Source: Eutreptiella sp. 'Long Island Sound 2002' (lineage: Eukaryota; Euglenozoa; Euglenophyceae; Eutreptiales; Eutreptiaceae). From it: 64,000 nt of DNA. Positions 37,440 to 51,680 of the stretch are shown piece by piece (the stretch's first letter is position 1; each line of letters opens with the position of its first letter). Under the pieces are notes generated by a model. It was not told the DNA's origin and ran no database searches. It saw nothing but the letters and a program-made list of their open reading frames with translations. The stretch lies in contig OZ038397.1 of the NCBI GenBank assembly GCA_964036045.1, positions 23,626,842 through 23,690,841 of the forward strand. Reading direction: 5' to 3'. A program made the position numbers and the translations under genes.

Positions 37440-40400
37440 CGGCATACCCCCCCCTGAGCCCCCAAAAGTTCCGGCATACCCCCCCCTAAGTCCCCAAAAG
37501 TTCCGGCATACCCCCCCCTAAGTCCCCAAAAGTACCGGCATACCCCCCCTAAGCCCCCAAAAGTTCCGGCATACCCCCCCCCTAAGTCCCCAAAAGTTCC
37601 GGCATACCCCCCCCTAAGTCCCCAAAAGTTCCGGCATACCCCCCCTAAGTCCCCAAAAGTACCGGCATACCCCCCCCTAAGTCCTCAAAAGTTCCGGCAT
37701 ACCCCCCCTAAGTCCTCAAAAGTTCCGGCATACCCCCCCCTAAGTCCTCAAAAGTTCCGGCATACCCCCCCCTAAGTCCTCAAAAGTTCCGGCATCCCCC
37801 CCCTAAGTCCTCAAAAGTTCCGGCATACCCCCCCCTAAGTCCTCAAAAGTTCCGGCATACCCCCCCCTAAGTCCTCAAAAGTTCCGGCATACCCCCCCCT
37901 AAGTCCTCAAAAGTTCCGGCATACCCCCCCCTAAGTCCCCAAAAGTTCCGGCATACCCCCCCCTAAGTCCCCAAAAGTACCGGCATACCCCCCCTAAGCC
38001 CCAAAAGTTCCGGCATACCCCCCCCTAAGTCCCCAAAAGTACCGGCATACCCCCCCCTAAGCCCCCAAAAGTTCCGGCATACCCCCCCCTAAGTCCCCAA
38101 AAGTTCCGGCATACCCCCCCCTAAGTCCTCAAAAGTTCCGGCATACCCCCCCCTAAGTCCTCAAAAGTTCCGGCATACCCCCCCCTAAGTCCTCAAAAGT
38201 TCCGGCATACCCCCCCTAAGTCCTCAAAAGTTCCGGCATCCCCCCCCTAAGTCCTCAAAAGTTCCGGCATACCCCCCCCTAAGTCCTCAAAAGTTCCGGC
38301 ATACCCCCCCCTAAGTCCTCAAAAGTTCCGGCATACCCCCCCCTAAGTCCTCAAAAGTTCCGGCATACCCCCCCTAAGTCCCCAAAAGTTCCGGCATACC
38401 CCCCCCTAAGTCCCCAAAAGTACCGGCATACCCCCCCCTAAGCCCCCAAAAGTTCCGGCATACCCCCCCCTAAGTCCCCAAAAGTACCGGCATACCCCCC
38501 CCTAAGCCCCCAAAAGTTCCGGCATACCCCCCCCCTAAGTCCCCAAAAGTTCCGGCATACCCCCCCCTAAGTCCCCAAAAGTTCCGGCATACCCCCCCCT
38601 AAGTCCTCAAAAGTTCCGGCATACCCCCCCCTAAGTCCCCAAAAGTTCCGGCATACCCCCCCCTAAGTCCTCAAAAGTTCCGGCATACCCCCCCCTAAGT
38701 CCTCAAAAGTTCCGGCATACCCCCCCCTAAGTCCTCAAAAGTTCCGGCATACCCCCCCCTAAGTCCCCAAAAGTTCCGGCATACCCCCCCCTAAGTCCCC
38801 AAAAGTTCCGGCATACCCCCCCCTAAGTCCCCAAAAGTTCCGGCATACCCCCCCCTAAGTCCCCAAAAGTTCCGGCATACCCCCCCCTAAGTCCTCAAAA
38901 GTTCCGGCATACCCCCCCTAAGTCCTCAAAAGTTCCGGCATACCCCCCCCTAAGTCCTCAAAAGTTCCGGCATACCCCCCCCTAAGTCCTCAAAAGTTCC
39001 GGCATACCCCCCCCTAAGTCCCCAAAAGTTCCGGCATACCCCCCCCTAAGTCCTCAAAAGTTCCGGCATACCCCCCCCTAAGTCCCCAAAAGTTCCGGCA
39101 TACCCCCCCCTAAGTCCCCAAAAGTTCCGGCATACCCCCCCCTAAGTCCCCAAAAAGTTCCGGCATACCCCCCCTAAGTCCCCAAAAGTTCCGGCAGACC
39201 CCCCCCTAAGTCCTCAAAAGTTCCGGCATACCCCCCCTAAGTCCTCAAAAGTTCCGGCATACCCCCCCCCTAAGTCCTCAAAAGTTCCGGCATACCCCCC
39301 CTAAGCCCCCAAAAGTTCCGGCATACCCCCCCTAAGTCCTCAAAAGTTCCGGCATACCCCCCCCTAAGTCCTCAAAAGTTCCGGCATACCCCCCCCTAAG
39401 TCCTCAAAAGTTCCGGCATACCCCCCCCTAAGTCCCAAAAAGTTCCGGCATACCCCCCCTAAGTCCTCAAAAGTTCCGGCATACCCCCCCCTAAGTCCCC
39501 AAAAGTTCCGGCATACCCCCCCTAAGTCCTCAAAAGTTCCGGCATACCCCCCCCTAAGTCCTCAAAAGTTCCGGCATACCCCCCCCTAAGTCCCCAAAAG
39601 TTCCGGCATACCCCCCCTAAGTCCTCAAAAGTTCCGGCATACCCCCCCTGAGCCCCCAAAAGTTCCGGCATACCCCCCCCTAAGCCCCCAAAAGTTCCGG
39701 CATACCCCCCCCTAAGTCCTCAAAAGTACCAGCATACCCCCCCCTAAGTCCTCAAAAGTTCCGGCATACCCCCCCCCTAAGTCCTCAAAAGTACCGGCAT
39801 ACCCCTACCCTAAGTCCCCAAAAGTACCGGCATACCCCCCCCTAAGTCCTCAAAAGTTCCGGCATACCCCCCCTAAGTCCTCAAAAGTTCCGGCATACCC
39901 CCCCCTAAGTCCCCAAAAGTTCCGGCATACCCCCCTCTGAGCCCACAAAAGTTCCGGCATACTCCCCCCTAAGTCCCCAAAAGTTCCGGCATACCCCCCC
40001 TAAGTCCTCAAAAGTTCCGGCATACCCCCCCCCTAAGTCCTCAAAAGTTCCGGCATACCCTACCCCCCCCTAAGTCCCCAAAAGTTCCGGCATACCCCCC
40101 CCTAAGTCCTCAAAAGTTCCGGCATACCCCCCCCTGAGCCCCCAAAAGTTCCGGCATACCCCCCCCTAAGCCCCCAAAAGTTCCGGCATACCCCCCCCTA
40201 AGTCCTCAAAAGTACCAGCATACCCCCCCCTAAGTCCTCAAAAGTTCCGGCATACCCCCCCCTAAGTCCTCAAAAGTACCGGCATACCCCCCCTAAGTCC
40301 CCAAAAGTACCGGCATACCCCCCCCTAAGTCCTCAAAAGTTCCGGCATACCCCCCCCTAAGTCCTCAAAAGTTCCGGCATACCCCCCCCTAAGTCCTCAA

Positions 40401-42420
40401 AAGTTCCGGCATACCCCCCCCTAAGTCCCCAAAAGTTCCGGCATACCCCCCCCTAAGTCCCCAAAAGTTCCGGCATACCCCCCCCTAAGTCCCCAAAAGT
40501 TCCGGCATACCCCCCCCCTAAGTCCCCAAAAGTACCGGCATACCCCCCCCCTAAGCCCCCAAAAGTTCCGGCATACCCCCCCCCTAAGTCCCCAAAAGTT
40601 CCGGCATACCCCCCCCTAAGTCCCCAAAAGTTCCGGCATACCCCCCTCTGAGCCCACAAAAGTTCCGGCATACCCCCCCCTAAGTCCTCAAAAGTTCCGG
40701 CATACCCCCCCCTAAGTCCCCAAAAGTTCCGGCATACCCCCCCCTAAGTCCTCAAAAGTTCCGGCATACCCCCCCCTAAGTCCTCAAAAGTTCCGGCATA
40801 CCCCCCCCTAAATCCTCAAAAGTTCCGGCATACCCCCCCCTAAGTCCTCAAAAGTTCCGGCATACCCCCCCCTAAGTCCTCAAAAGATCCGGCGTTCCCC
40901 CCCCTAAGTCCCCAAAAGTTCCGGCATACCCCCCCCTAAGTCCTCAAAAGTTCCGGCATACCCCCCCCTAAGTCCTCAAAAGTTCCGGCATACCCCCCCC
41001 TAAGTCCTCAAAAGTTCCGGCATACCCCCCCCTAAGTCCTCAAAAGTTCCGGCATACCCCCCCCTAAGCCCTGAAAAGTTCCGGCATACCCCCCCCTAAG
41101 TCCTCAAAAGTTCCGGCATACCCCCCCCTAAGTCCTCAAAAGTTCCGGCATACCCCCCCCTAAGTCCTCAAAAGTTCCGGCATACCCCCCCCTAAGTCCC
41201 CAAAAGTTCCGGCATACCCCCCCCTAAGTCCTCAAAAGTTCCGGCATACCCCCCCCCCTGAGCCCCCAAAAGTTCCGGCATACCCCCCCCTAAGCCCTCA
41301 AAAGTTCCGGCATACCCCCCCCTAAGTCCTCAAAAGTTCCGGCATACCCCCCCCTAAGTCCTCAAAAGTTCCGGCATACCCCCCCCTAAGTCCTCAAAAG
41401 TTCCGGCATACCCCCCCCTGAGCCCCCAAAAGTTCCGGCATACCCCCCCCTAAGTCCCCAAAAGTTCCGGCATACCCCCCCCTAAGTCCCCAAAAGTACC
41501 GGCATACCCCCCCTAAGCCCCCAAAAGTTCCGGCATACCCCCCCCTAAGTCCCCAAAAGTTCCGGCATACCCCCCCCTAAGTCCCCAAAAGTTCCGGCAT
41601 ACCCCCCCCCTAAGTCCCCAAAAGTACCGGCATACCCCCCCCTAAGTCCTCAAAAGTTCCGGCATACCCCCCCCTAAGTCCTCAAAAGTTCCGGCATACC
41701 CCCCCCTAAGTCCTCAAAAGTTCCGGCATACCCCCCCCTAAGTCCTCAAAAGTTCCGGCATCCCCCCCCTAAGTCCTCAAAAGTTCCGGCATACCCCCCC
41801 CTAAGTCCTCAAAAGTTCCGGCATACCCCCCCCTAAGTCCTCAAAAGTTCCGGCATACCCCCCCCTAAGTCCTCAAAAGTTCCGGCATACCCCCCCCTAA
41901 GTCCCCAAAAGTTCCGGCATACCCCCCCCTAAGTCCCCAAAAGTACCGGCATACCCCCCCCTAAGCCCCCAAAAGTTCCGGCATACCCCCCCCTAAGTCC
42001 CCAAAAGTACCGGCATACCCCCCCCTAAGCCCCCAAAAGTTCCGGCATACCCCCCCCCTAAGTCCCCAAAAGTTCCGGCATACCCCCCCCTAAGTCCCCA
42101 AAAGTTCCGGCATACCCCCCCCTAAGTCCTCAAAAGTTCCGGCATACCCCCCCCTAAGTCCCCAAAAGTTCCGGCATACCCCCCCCTAAGTCCTCAAAAG
42201 TTCCGGCATACCCCCCCCTAAGTCCTCAAAAGTTCCGGCATACCCCCCCCTAAGTCCTCAAAAGTTCCGGCTTCCCCCCCCCTAAGTCCCCAAAAGTTCC
42301 GGCATACCCCCCCCTAAGTCCCCAAAAGTTCCGGCATACCCCCCCCTAAGTCCCCAAAAGTTCCGGCATACCCCCCCCTAAGTCCCCAAAAGTTCCGGCA
42401 TACCCCCCCCTAAGTCCTCA
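37440..42420. repeat. Higher-order duplications in the 32-bp satellite, offset about 3.5-4.0 kb
   Basis: Runs of rare variants recur in order. The paired TACCGG units and the short CATCCCCCCC unit near 38240-38500 reappear near 41762-42030, offset 3523 bp. The TGAGCCCCC / TACCGG series at 37454-37665 reappears at 41419-41620, offset about 3955-3965 bp. The differing offsets imply more than one exchange event. Confidence 0.75.
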
Positions 42421-43717
42421 AAAGTTCCGGCATACCCCCCCCTAAGTCCTCAAAAGTTCCGGCATACCCCCCCCTAAGTCCTCAAAAGTTCCGGCATACC
42501 CCCCCCTAAGTCCTCAAAAGTTCCGGCATACCCCCCCCTAAGTCCCCAAAAGTTCCGGCATACCCCCCCCTAAGTCCCCAAAAGTTCCGGCATACCCCCC
42601 CCTAAGTCCCCAAAAGTTCCGGCATACCCCCCCCTAAGTCCCCAAAAGTTCCGGCATACCCCCCCCTAAGTCCTCAAAAGTTCCGGCATACCCCCCCCTA
42701 AGTCCTCAAAAGTTCCGGCATACCCCCCCCTAAGTCCTCAAAAGTTCCGGCATACCCCCCCCTAAGCCCCCAAAAGTTCCGGCATACCCCCCCCTAAGTC
42801 CTCAAAAGTTCCGGCATACCCCCCCCTAAGTCCTCAAAAGTTCCGGCATACCCCCCCCTAAGTCCTCAAAAGTTCCGGCATACCCCCCCCTAAGTCCCCA
42901 AAAGTTCCGGCATACCCCCCCCTAAGTCCTCAAAAGTTCCGGCATACCCCCCCCTAAGTCCCCAAAAGTTCCGGCATACCCCCCCCTAAGTCCTCAAAAG
43001 TTCCGGCATACCCCCCCCTAAGTCCTCAAAAGTTCCGGCATACCCCCCCCTAAGTCCCCAAAAGTTCCGGCATACCCCCCCCTAAGTCCTCAAAAGTTCC
43101 GGCATACCCCCCCCTGAGCCCCCAAAAGTTCCGGCATACCCCCCCCTAAGCCCCCAAAAGTTCCGGCATACCCCCCCCTAAGTCCTCAAAAGTACCGGCA
43201 TACCCCCCCCTAAGTCCTCAAAAGTTCCGGCATACCCCCCCCTAAGTCCTCAAAAGTACCGGCATACCCCCCCCCTAAGTCCCCAAAAGTACCGGCATAC
43301 CCCCCCCTAAGTCCTCAAAAGTTCCGGCATACCCCCCCCTAAGTCCTCAAAAGTTCCGGCATACCCCCCCCTAAGTCCCCAAAAGTTCCGGCATACCCCC
43401 CTCTGAGCCCACAAAAGTTCCGGCATACCCCCCCCTAAGTCCTCAAAAGTTCCGGCATACCCCCCCCTAAGTCCCCAAAAGTTCCGGCATACCCCCCCCT
43501 AAGTCCCCAAAAGTTCCGGCATACCCCCCCCTAAGTCCCCAAAAGTTCCGGCATACCCCCCCCTAAGTCCCCAAAAGTACCGGCATACCCCCCCCCCTAA
43601 GCCCCCAAAAGTTCCGGCATACCCCCCCCCTAAGTCCCCAAAAGTTCCGGCATACCCCCCCCTAAGTCCCCAAAAGTTCCGGCATACCCCCCTCTGAGCC
43701 CACAAAAGTTCCGGCAT
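40453..43717. repeat. Higher-order duplication in the 32-bp satellite, offset 3046 bp
   Basis: The blocks 40453-40671 and 43499-43717 carry nearly the same series of rare units, including the CCCCCTCTGAGCCCACAAAAG-type unit at their right ends. That unit also occurs near 39930, 43400 and 43915, so this family was copied several times. Confidence 0.75.
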
Positions 43718-46700
43718 ACCCCCCCCTAAGTCCTCAAAAGTTCCGGCATACCCCCCCCTAAGTCCTCAAAAGTTCCGGCATACCCCCCCCTAAGTCCTCA
43801 AAAGTTCCGGCATACCCCCCCCTAAGTCCCCAAAAGTTCCGGCATACCCCCCCCTAAGTCCCCAAAAGTTCCGGCATACCCCCCCCTAAGTCCCCAAAAG
43901 TTCCGGCATACCCCCCTCTGAGCCCACAAAAGTTCCGGCATACCCCCCCCTAAGTCCTCAAAAGTTCCGGCATACCCCCCCCTGAGCCCCCAAAAGTTCC
44001 GGCATACCCCCCCCTAAGTCCTCAAAAGTTCCGGCATACCCCCCCTAAGTCCTCAAAAGTTCCGGCATACCCCCCCCTAAGTCCTCAAAAGTTCCGGCAT
44101 ACCCCCCCCTAAGTCCCCAAAAGTACCGGCATACCCCCCCCCCTAAGCCGCCAAAAGTTCCGGCATACCCCCCCCCTAAGTCCCCAAAAGTTCCGGCATA
44201 CCCCCCCCCTAAGTCCCCAAAAGTTCCGGCATACCCCCCCCTAAGCCCCCAAAAGTTCCGGCATACCCCCCCCTGAGCCCACAAAAGTTCCGGCATACCC
44301 CCCCCTAAGTCCTCAAAAGTTCCGGCATACCCCCCCCTAAGTCCTCAAAAGTTCCGGCATACCCCCCCCTAAGCCCCCAAAAGTTCCGGCATATCCCCCC
44401 CTGAGCCCACAAAAGTTCCGGCATACCCCCCCCTAAGTCCTCAAAAGTTCCGGCATACCCCCCCCTAAGCCCCCAAAAGTTCCGGCATACCCCCCCCTAA
44501 GTCCTCAAAAGTTCCGGCATACCCCCCCCTAAGTCCTCAAAAGTTCCGGCATACCCCCCCCTGAGCCCCCAAAAGTTCCGGCATACCCCCCCCTAAGTCC
44601 TCAAAAGTTCCGGCATACCCCCCCCCAAGTCCTCAAAAGTTCCGGCATACCCCCCCCTAAGTCCTCAAAAGTTCCGGCATACCCCCCCCTAAGCCCACAA
44701 AAGTTCCGGCATACCCCCCCCCTAAGCCCCCAAAAGTTCCGGCATACCCCCCCCTAAGCCCCCAAAAGTTCCGGCATACCCCCCCCTAAGTCCTCAAAAG
44801 TTCCGGCATACCCCCCCCTAAGTCCTCAAAAGTTCCGGCATACCCCCCCCTAAGTCCTCAAAAGTTCCGGCACACCCCCCCCTGAGCCCCCAAAAGTTCC
44901 GGCATACCCCCCCCTAAGTCCTCAAAAGTTCCGGCATACCCCCCCCTAAGTCCTCAAAAGTTCCGGCATACCCCCCCCTAAGTCCTCAAAAGTTCCGGCA
45001 TACCCCCCCCTAATTCCTCAAAAGTTCCGGCATACCCCCCCCTGAGCCCTCAAAAGTTCCGGCATACCCCCCCTAAGTCCTCAAAAGTTCCGGCATACCC
45101 CCCCCTAAGCCCCCAAAAGTTCCGGCATACTCCCCCCTAAGTCCTCAAAAGTTCCGGCATACCCCCCCCTAAGTCCCCAAAAGTTCCGGCATACCCCCCC
45201 CTAAGTCCTCAAAAGTTCCGGCATACCCCCCCCTAAGCCCCCAAAAGTTCCGGCATACCCCCCCCTAAGTCCTCAAAAGTTCCGGCATACCCCCCCCTAA
45301 GTCCTCAAAAGTTCCGGCATACCCCCCCCTAAGCCCCCAAAAGTTCCGGCATACCCCCCCCTAAGTCCCCAAAAGTTCCGGCATACCCCCCCCTAAGTCC
45401 TCAAAAGTTCCGGCATACCCCCCCCTAAGTCCTCAAAAGTTCCGGCATACCCCCCCCTAAGTCCTCAAAAGTTCCGGCATACCCCCCCCTGAGCCCCCAA
45501 AAGTTCCGGCATACCCCCCCCTAAGTCCTCAAAAGTTCCGGCATACCCCCCCCCAAGTCCTCAAAAGTTCCGGCATAACCCCCCCCCTAAGTCCTCAAAA
45601 GTTCCGGCATACCCCCTAAGTCCCCAAAAGTTCCGGCATACCCCCCCCCTAAGCCCCCAAAAGTTCCGGCATACCCCCCCCTAAGTCCTCAAAAGTTCCG
45701 GCATACCCCCCCCTAAGTCCTCAAAAGTTCCGGCATACCCCCCCCTAAGTCCTCAAAAGTTCCGGCATACCCCCCCCTAAGTCCTCAAAAGTTCCGGCAT
45801 ACCCCCCCCTAAGTCCTCAAAAGTTCCGGCATACCCCCCCCTAAGTCCTCAAAAGTTCCGGCATACCCCCCCCTAAGTCCTCAAAAGTTCCGGCATACCC
45901 CCCCCCTAAGTCCCCAAAAGTTCCAGCATACCCCCCCCTGAGCCCCCAAAAGTTCGGGCATACCCCCCCCCAAGTCCTCAAAAGTTCCGGCATACCCCCC
46001 CCTAAGTCCTCAAAAGTTCCGGCATACCCCCCCCTAAGCCCCCAAAAGTTCCGGCATACCCCCCCCTAAGTCCTCAAAAGTTCCGGCATACCCCCCCCTG
46101 AGCCCCAAAAGTTCCGGCATACCCCCCCCTAAGTCCTCAAAAGTTCCGGCATACCCCCCCCTAAGTCCTCAAAAGTTCCGGCATACCCCCCCCTAAGTCC
46201 TCAAAAGTTCCGGCATACCCCCCCCTAAGTCCTCAAAAGTTCCGGCATACCCCCCCCTAAGTCCTCAAAAGTTCCGGCATACCCCCCCCTAAGTCCTCAA
46301 AAGTTCCGGCATACCCCCCCCTAAGTCCCCAAAAGTTCCGGCATACCCCCCCCTAAGTCCCCAAAAGTTCCGGCATACCCCCCCCTAAGTCCTCAAAAGT
46401 TCCGGCATACCCCCCCCTAAGTCCTCAAAAGTTCCGGCATACCCCCCCCTAAGTCCTCAAAAGTTCCGGCATACCCCCCCCTAAGTCCTCAAAAGTTCCG
46501 GCATACCCCCCCCTAAGTCCTCAAAAGTTCCGGCATACCCCCCCTAAGTCCCCAAAAGTTCCGGCATACCCCCCCCTAAGTCCCCAAAAGTTCCGGCATA
46601 CCCCCCCCTAAGTCCTCAAAAGTTCCGGCATACCCCCCCCTAAGTCCTCAAAAGTTCCGGCATACCCCCCCCCCCTAAGTCCTCAAAAGTTCCGGCATAC

Positions 46701-49700
46701 CCCCCCCCCTAAGTCCTCAAAAGTTCCGGCATACCCCCCCTAAGTCCTCAAAAGTTCCGGCATACCCCCCCCTAGTTCCTCAAAAGTTCCGGCATACCCC
46801 CCCCTAAGTCCTCAAAAGTTCCGGCATACCCCCCCCTAAGTCCTCAAAAGTTCCGGCATACCCCCCCCTAAGTCCTCAAAAGTTCCGGCATACCCCCCCC
46901 TAAGTCCCCAAAAGTTCCGGCATACCCCCCCCTAAGTCCCCAAAAGTTCCGGCATACCCCCCCCTAAGTCCTCAAAAGTTCCGGCATACCCCCCCCTAAG
47001 TCCTCAAAAGTTCCGGCATACCCCCCCCTAAGTCCTCAAAAGTTCCGGCATACCCCCCCCTAAGTCCTCAAAAGTTCCGGCATACCCCCCCCTAAGTCCT
47101 CAAAAGTTCCGGCATACCCCCCCCTAAGTCCCCAAAAGTTCCGGCATACCCCCCCCTAAGTCCCCAAAAGTTCCGGCATACCCCCCCCTAAGTCCTCAAA
47201 AGTTCCGGCATACCCCCCCCTAAGTCCTCAAAAGTTCCGGCATACCCCCCCCTGAGCCCCCAAAAGTTCCGGCATACCCCCCCCTAAGTCCTCAAAAGTT
47301 CCGGCATACCCCCCCCTAAGTCCTCAAAAGTTCCGGCATACCCCCCCCTAAGTCCCCAAAAGTTCTGGCATACCCCCCCCTAAGTCCTCAAAAGTTCCGG
47401 CATACCCCCCCCTAAGTCCTCAAAAGTTCCGGCATCCCCCCCCTAAGTCCTCAAAAGTTCCGGCATACCCCCCCCTAAGTCCTCAAAAGTTCCGGCATAC
47501 CCCCCCCTAAGTCCCCAAAAGTTCCGGCATACCCCCCCCTAAGTCCTCAAAAGTTCCGGCATACCCCCCCCTAAGTCCCCAAAAGTTCCGGCATACCCCC
47601 CCCTAAGTCCCCAAAAGTTCCGGCATACCCCCCCCTAAGTCCCCAAAAGTTCCGGCATACCCCCCCCTAAGTCCCCAAAAGTTCCGGCATACCCCCCCCT
47701 AAGCCCTCAAAAGATCCGGCATACCCCCCCCTAAGTCCTCAAAAGTTCCGGCATACCCCCCCCCTAAGTCCTCAAAAGTTCCGGCATACCCCCCCCTAAG
47801 CCCCCAAAAGTTCCGGCATACCCCCCCCTAAGCCCCCAAAAGTTCCGGCATACCCCCCCCTAAGCCCCCAAAAGTTCCGGCATACCCCCCCCTAAGTCCT
47901 CAAAAGTTCCGGCATACCCCCCCCTAAGTCCCCAAAAGTTCCGGCATACCCCCCCCTAAGTCCTCAAAAGTTCCGGCATACACCCCCCTAAGTCCTCAAA
48001 AGTTCCTGCATACCCCCCCCTAAGTCCTCAAAAGTTCCGGCATACCCCCCCCTAAGTCCTCAAAAGTTCCGGCATACCCCCCCCTAAGTCCTCAAAAGTT
48101 CCGGCATACCCCCCCCTAAGTCCCCAAAAGTTCCGGCATACCCCCCCCTAAGTCCCCAAAAGTTCTGGCATACCCCCCCCTAAGTCCTCAAAAGTTCCGG
48201 CATACCCCCCCCTAAGTCCCCAAAAGTTCCGGCATACCCCCCCCTGAGCCCCCAAAAGTTCCGGCATACCCCCCCCTAAGTCCTCAAAAGTTCCGGCATA
48301 CCCCCCCCTAAGTCCCCAAAAGTTCCGGCATACCCCCCCCTAAGTCCTCAAAAGTTCCGGCATACCCCCCCCTAAGTCCTCAAAAGTTCCGGCATCCCCC
48401 CCCTAAGTCCTCAAAAGTTCCGGCATACCCCCCCCTAAGTCCTCAAAAGTTCCGGCATACCCCCCCCTGAGCCCCCAAAAGTTCCGGCATACCCCCCCCT
48501 AAGTCCTCAAAAGTTCCGGCATACCCCCCCCTAAGTCCTCAAAAGTTCCGGCATACCCCCCCCTAAGTCCTCAAAAGTTCCGGCATACCCCCCCCTAAGC
48601 CCCCAAAAGTTCCGGCATACCCCCCCCTAAGTCCTCAAAAGTTCCGGCATACCCCCCCCTAAGTCCCCAAAAGTTCCGGCATACCCCCCCCTAAGTCCTC
48701 AAAAGTTCCGGCATACCCCCCCCTAAGTCCCCAAAAGTTCCGGCATACCCCCCCCTGAGCCCCCAAAAGTTCCGGCATACCCCCCCCTAAGTCCCCAAAA
48801 GTTCTGGCATACCCCCCCCTAAGTCCTCAAAAGTTCCGGCACACCCCCCCCTAAGTCCCCAAAAGTTCCGGCATACCCCCCCCTGAGCCCCCAAAAGTTC
48901 CGGCATACCCCCCCCTAAGCCCCCAAAAGTTCCGGCATACCCCCCCCTAAGTCCCCAAAAGTTCCGGCATACCCCCCCCTAAGTCCCCAAAAGTTCCGGC
49001 ATACCCCCCCCTAAGTCCTCAAAAGTTCCGGCATACCCCCCCCTAAGTCCCCAAAAGTTCCGGCATACCCCCCCTAAGTCCTCAAAAGTTCCGGCATACC
49101 CCCCCCTAAGTCCTCAAAAGTTCCGGCATACCCCCCCCTAAGTCCTCAAAAGTTCCGGCATACCCCCCCCTAAGTCCCCAAAAGTTCCGGCATACCCCCC
49201 CCCTAAGCCCCCAAAAGTTCCGGCATACCCCCCCCCTAAGTCCTCAAAAGTTCCGGCATACCCCCCCCTAAGTCCTCAAAAGTTCCGGCATACCCCCCCC
49301 TAAGCCCCCAAAAGTTCCGGCATACCCCCCCCCTAAGTCCTCAAAAGTTCCGGCATACCCCCCCCTAAGTCCCCAAAAGTTCCGGCATACCCCCCCCTAA
49401 GTCCCCAAAAGTTCCGGCATACCCCCCCCTAAGTCCTCAAAAGTTCCGGCATACCCCCCCCTAAGTCCCCAAAAGTTCCGGCATACCCCCCCCTAAGTCC
49501 TCAAAAGTTCCGGCATACCCCCCCCTAAGTCCCCAAAAGTTCCGGCATACCCCCCCCTAAGTCCTCAAAAGTTCCGGCATACCCCCCCCTAAGTCCTCAA
49601 AAGTTCCGGCATACCCCCCCCTAAGTCCCCAAAAGTTCCGGCATACCCCCCCCTAAGTCCTCAAAAGTTCCGGCATACCCCCCCCCTAGGTCCTCAAAAG

Positions 49701-50329
49701 TTCCGGCATACCCCCCCCTAAGTCCTCAAAAGTTCCGGCATACCCCCCCCTAAGTCCCCAAAAGTTCCGGCATACCCCCCCCTAAGTCCTCAAAAGTTCC
49801 GGCATACCCCCCCCTGAGTCCTCAAAAGTTCCGGCATACCCCCCCCTAAGTCCTCAAAAGTTCCGGCATACCCCCCCCTAAGTCCTCAAAAGTTCCGGCA
49901 TACCCCCCCCTAAGTCCTCAAAAGTTCCGGCATACCCCCCCCTAAGTCCTCAAAAGTTCCGGCATACCCCCCCCTAATTCCTCAAAAGTTCCGGCATACC
50001 CCCCCCTAAGTCCCCAAAAGTTCCGGCATACCCCCCCCCTAAATCCTCAAAAGTTCCGGCATACCCCCCCCTAAGTCCTCAAAAGTTTCGGCATACCCCC
50101 CCCTGAGTCCTCAAAAGTTCCGGCATACCCCCCCCTAAGTCCTCAAAAGTTCCGGCATACCCCCCCCTAAGTCCTCAAAAGTTCCGGCATACCCCCCCCT
50201 AAGTCCTCAAAAGTTCCGGCATACCCCCCCCTAAGTCCTCAAAAGTTCCGGCATACCCCCCCCTAAGTCCTCAAAAGTTCCGGCATACCCCCCCCTAAGT
50301 CCTCAAAAGTTCCGGCATACCCCCCCCTA

Positions 50330-51680
50330 AGTCCCCAAAAGTTCCGGCATACCCCCCCCCTAAATCCTCAAAAGTTCCGGCATACCCGGCATACCCCCCC
50401 CTAAGTCCTCAAAAGTTTCGGCATACCCCCCCCTGAGTCCTCAAAAGTTCCGGCATACCCCCCCCTAAGTCCTCAAAAGTTCCGGCATACCCCCCCCTAA
50501 GTCCTCAAAAGTTCCGGCATACCCCCCCCTGAGTCCTCAAAAGTTCCGGCATACCCCCCCCTAAGTCCTCAAAAGTTCCGGCATACCCCCCCCTAAGTCC
50601 TCAAAAGTTCCGGCATACCCCCCCCTAAGTCCCCAAAAGTTCCGGCATACCCCCCCCCTAAATCCTCAAAAGTTCCGGCATACCCCCCCCCAAGTCCTCA
50701 AAAGTTTCGGCATACCCCCCCCTAAGTCCTCAAAAGTTCCGGCATACCCCCCCCTAAGTCCTCAAAAGTTCCGGCATACCCCCCCCTAAGTCCTCAAAAG
50801 TTCCGGCATACCCCCCCCTAAATCCTCAAAAGTTCCGGCATACCCCCCCCTAAATCCTCAAAAGTTCCGGCATACCCCCCCCTAAGTCCTCAAAAGTTCC
50901 GGCATACCCCCCCCTAAATCCTCAAAAGTTCCGGCATACCCCCCCCTAAGTCCTCAAAAGTTCCGGCATACCCCCCCCTAAGTCCTCAAAAGTTCCGGCA
51001 TACCCCCCCCTAAGCCCTCAAAAGTTCCGGCATACCCCCCCCTAAATCCTCAAAAGTTCCGGCATACCCCCCCCTAAGTCCTCAAAAATTCCGGCATACC
51101 CCCCCCTAAGTCCCCAAAAGTTCCGGCATACCCCCCCCTAAGTCCTCAAAAGTTCCGGCATACCCCCCCCTAAGTCCCCAAAAGTTCCGGCATACCCCCC
51201 CCTAAGTCCTCAAAAGTTCCGGCATACCCCCCCCTAAGTCCTCAGAAGTTCCGGCATACCCCCCCCCTAAGTCCTCAAAAGTTCCGGCATACCCCCCCCT
51301 GAGTCCCCAAAAGTTCCGGCATACCCCCCCCCTAAATCCTCAAAAGTTCCGGCATACCCCCCCCTAAGTCCTCAAAAGTTTCGGCATACCCCCCCCTGAG
51401 TCCTCAAAAGTTCCGGCATACCCCCCCCTAAGTCCTCAAAAGTTCCGGCATACCCCCCCCTAAGTCCTCAAAAGTTCCGGCATACCCCCCCCTGAGTCCT
51501 CAAAAGTTCCGGCATACCCCCCCCTAAGTCCTCAAAAGTTCCGGCATACCCCCCCCTAAGTCCTCAAAAGTTCCGGCATACCCCCCCCTAAGTCCCCAAA
51601 AGTTCCGGCATACCCCCCCCCCTAAATCCTCAAAAGTTCCGGCATACCCCCCCCCAAGTCCTCAAAAGTTTCGGCATACC
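50330..51680. repeat. Higher-order duplication in the 32-bp satellite, offset about 963 bp
   Basis: The rare AAAAGTTTCGG unit at 50411 and 50700 recurs at 51374 and 51664. The intervening order of TAAATCC, TGAGTCC and CCCCAAAAG units is the same in both copies. A related copy lies at 50010-50110. Confidence 0.8.

Noticed and set aside
30018-44296. Short minus-strand frames of Met-Pro-Glu-Leu-Leu and Tyr-Ala-Gly-Thr-Phe repeats
   Set aside because: They arise where variable C-run lengths happen to keep a frame open in the 32-bp satellite.
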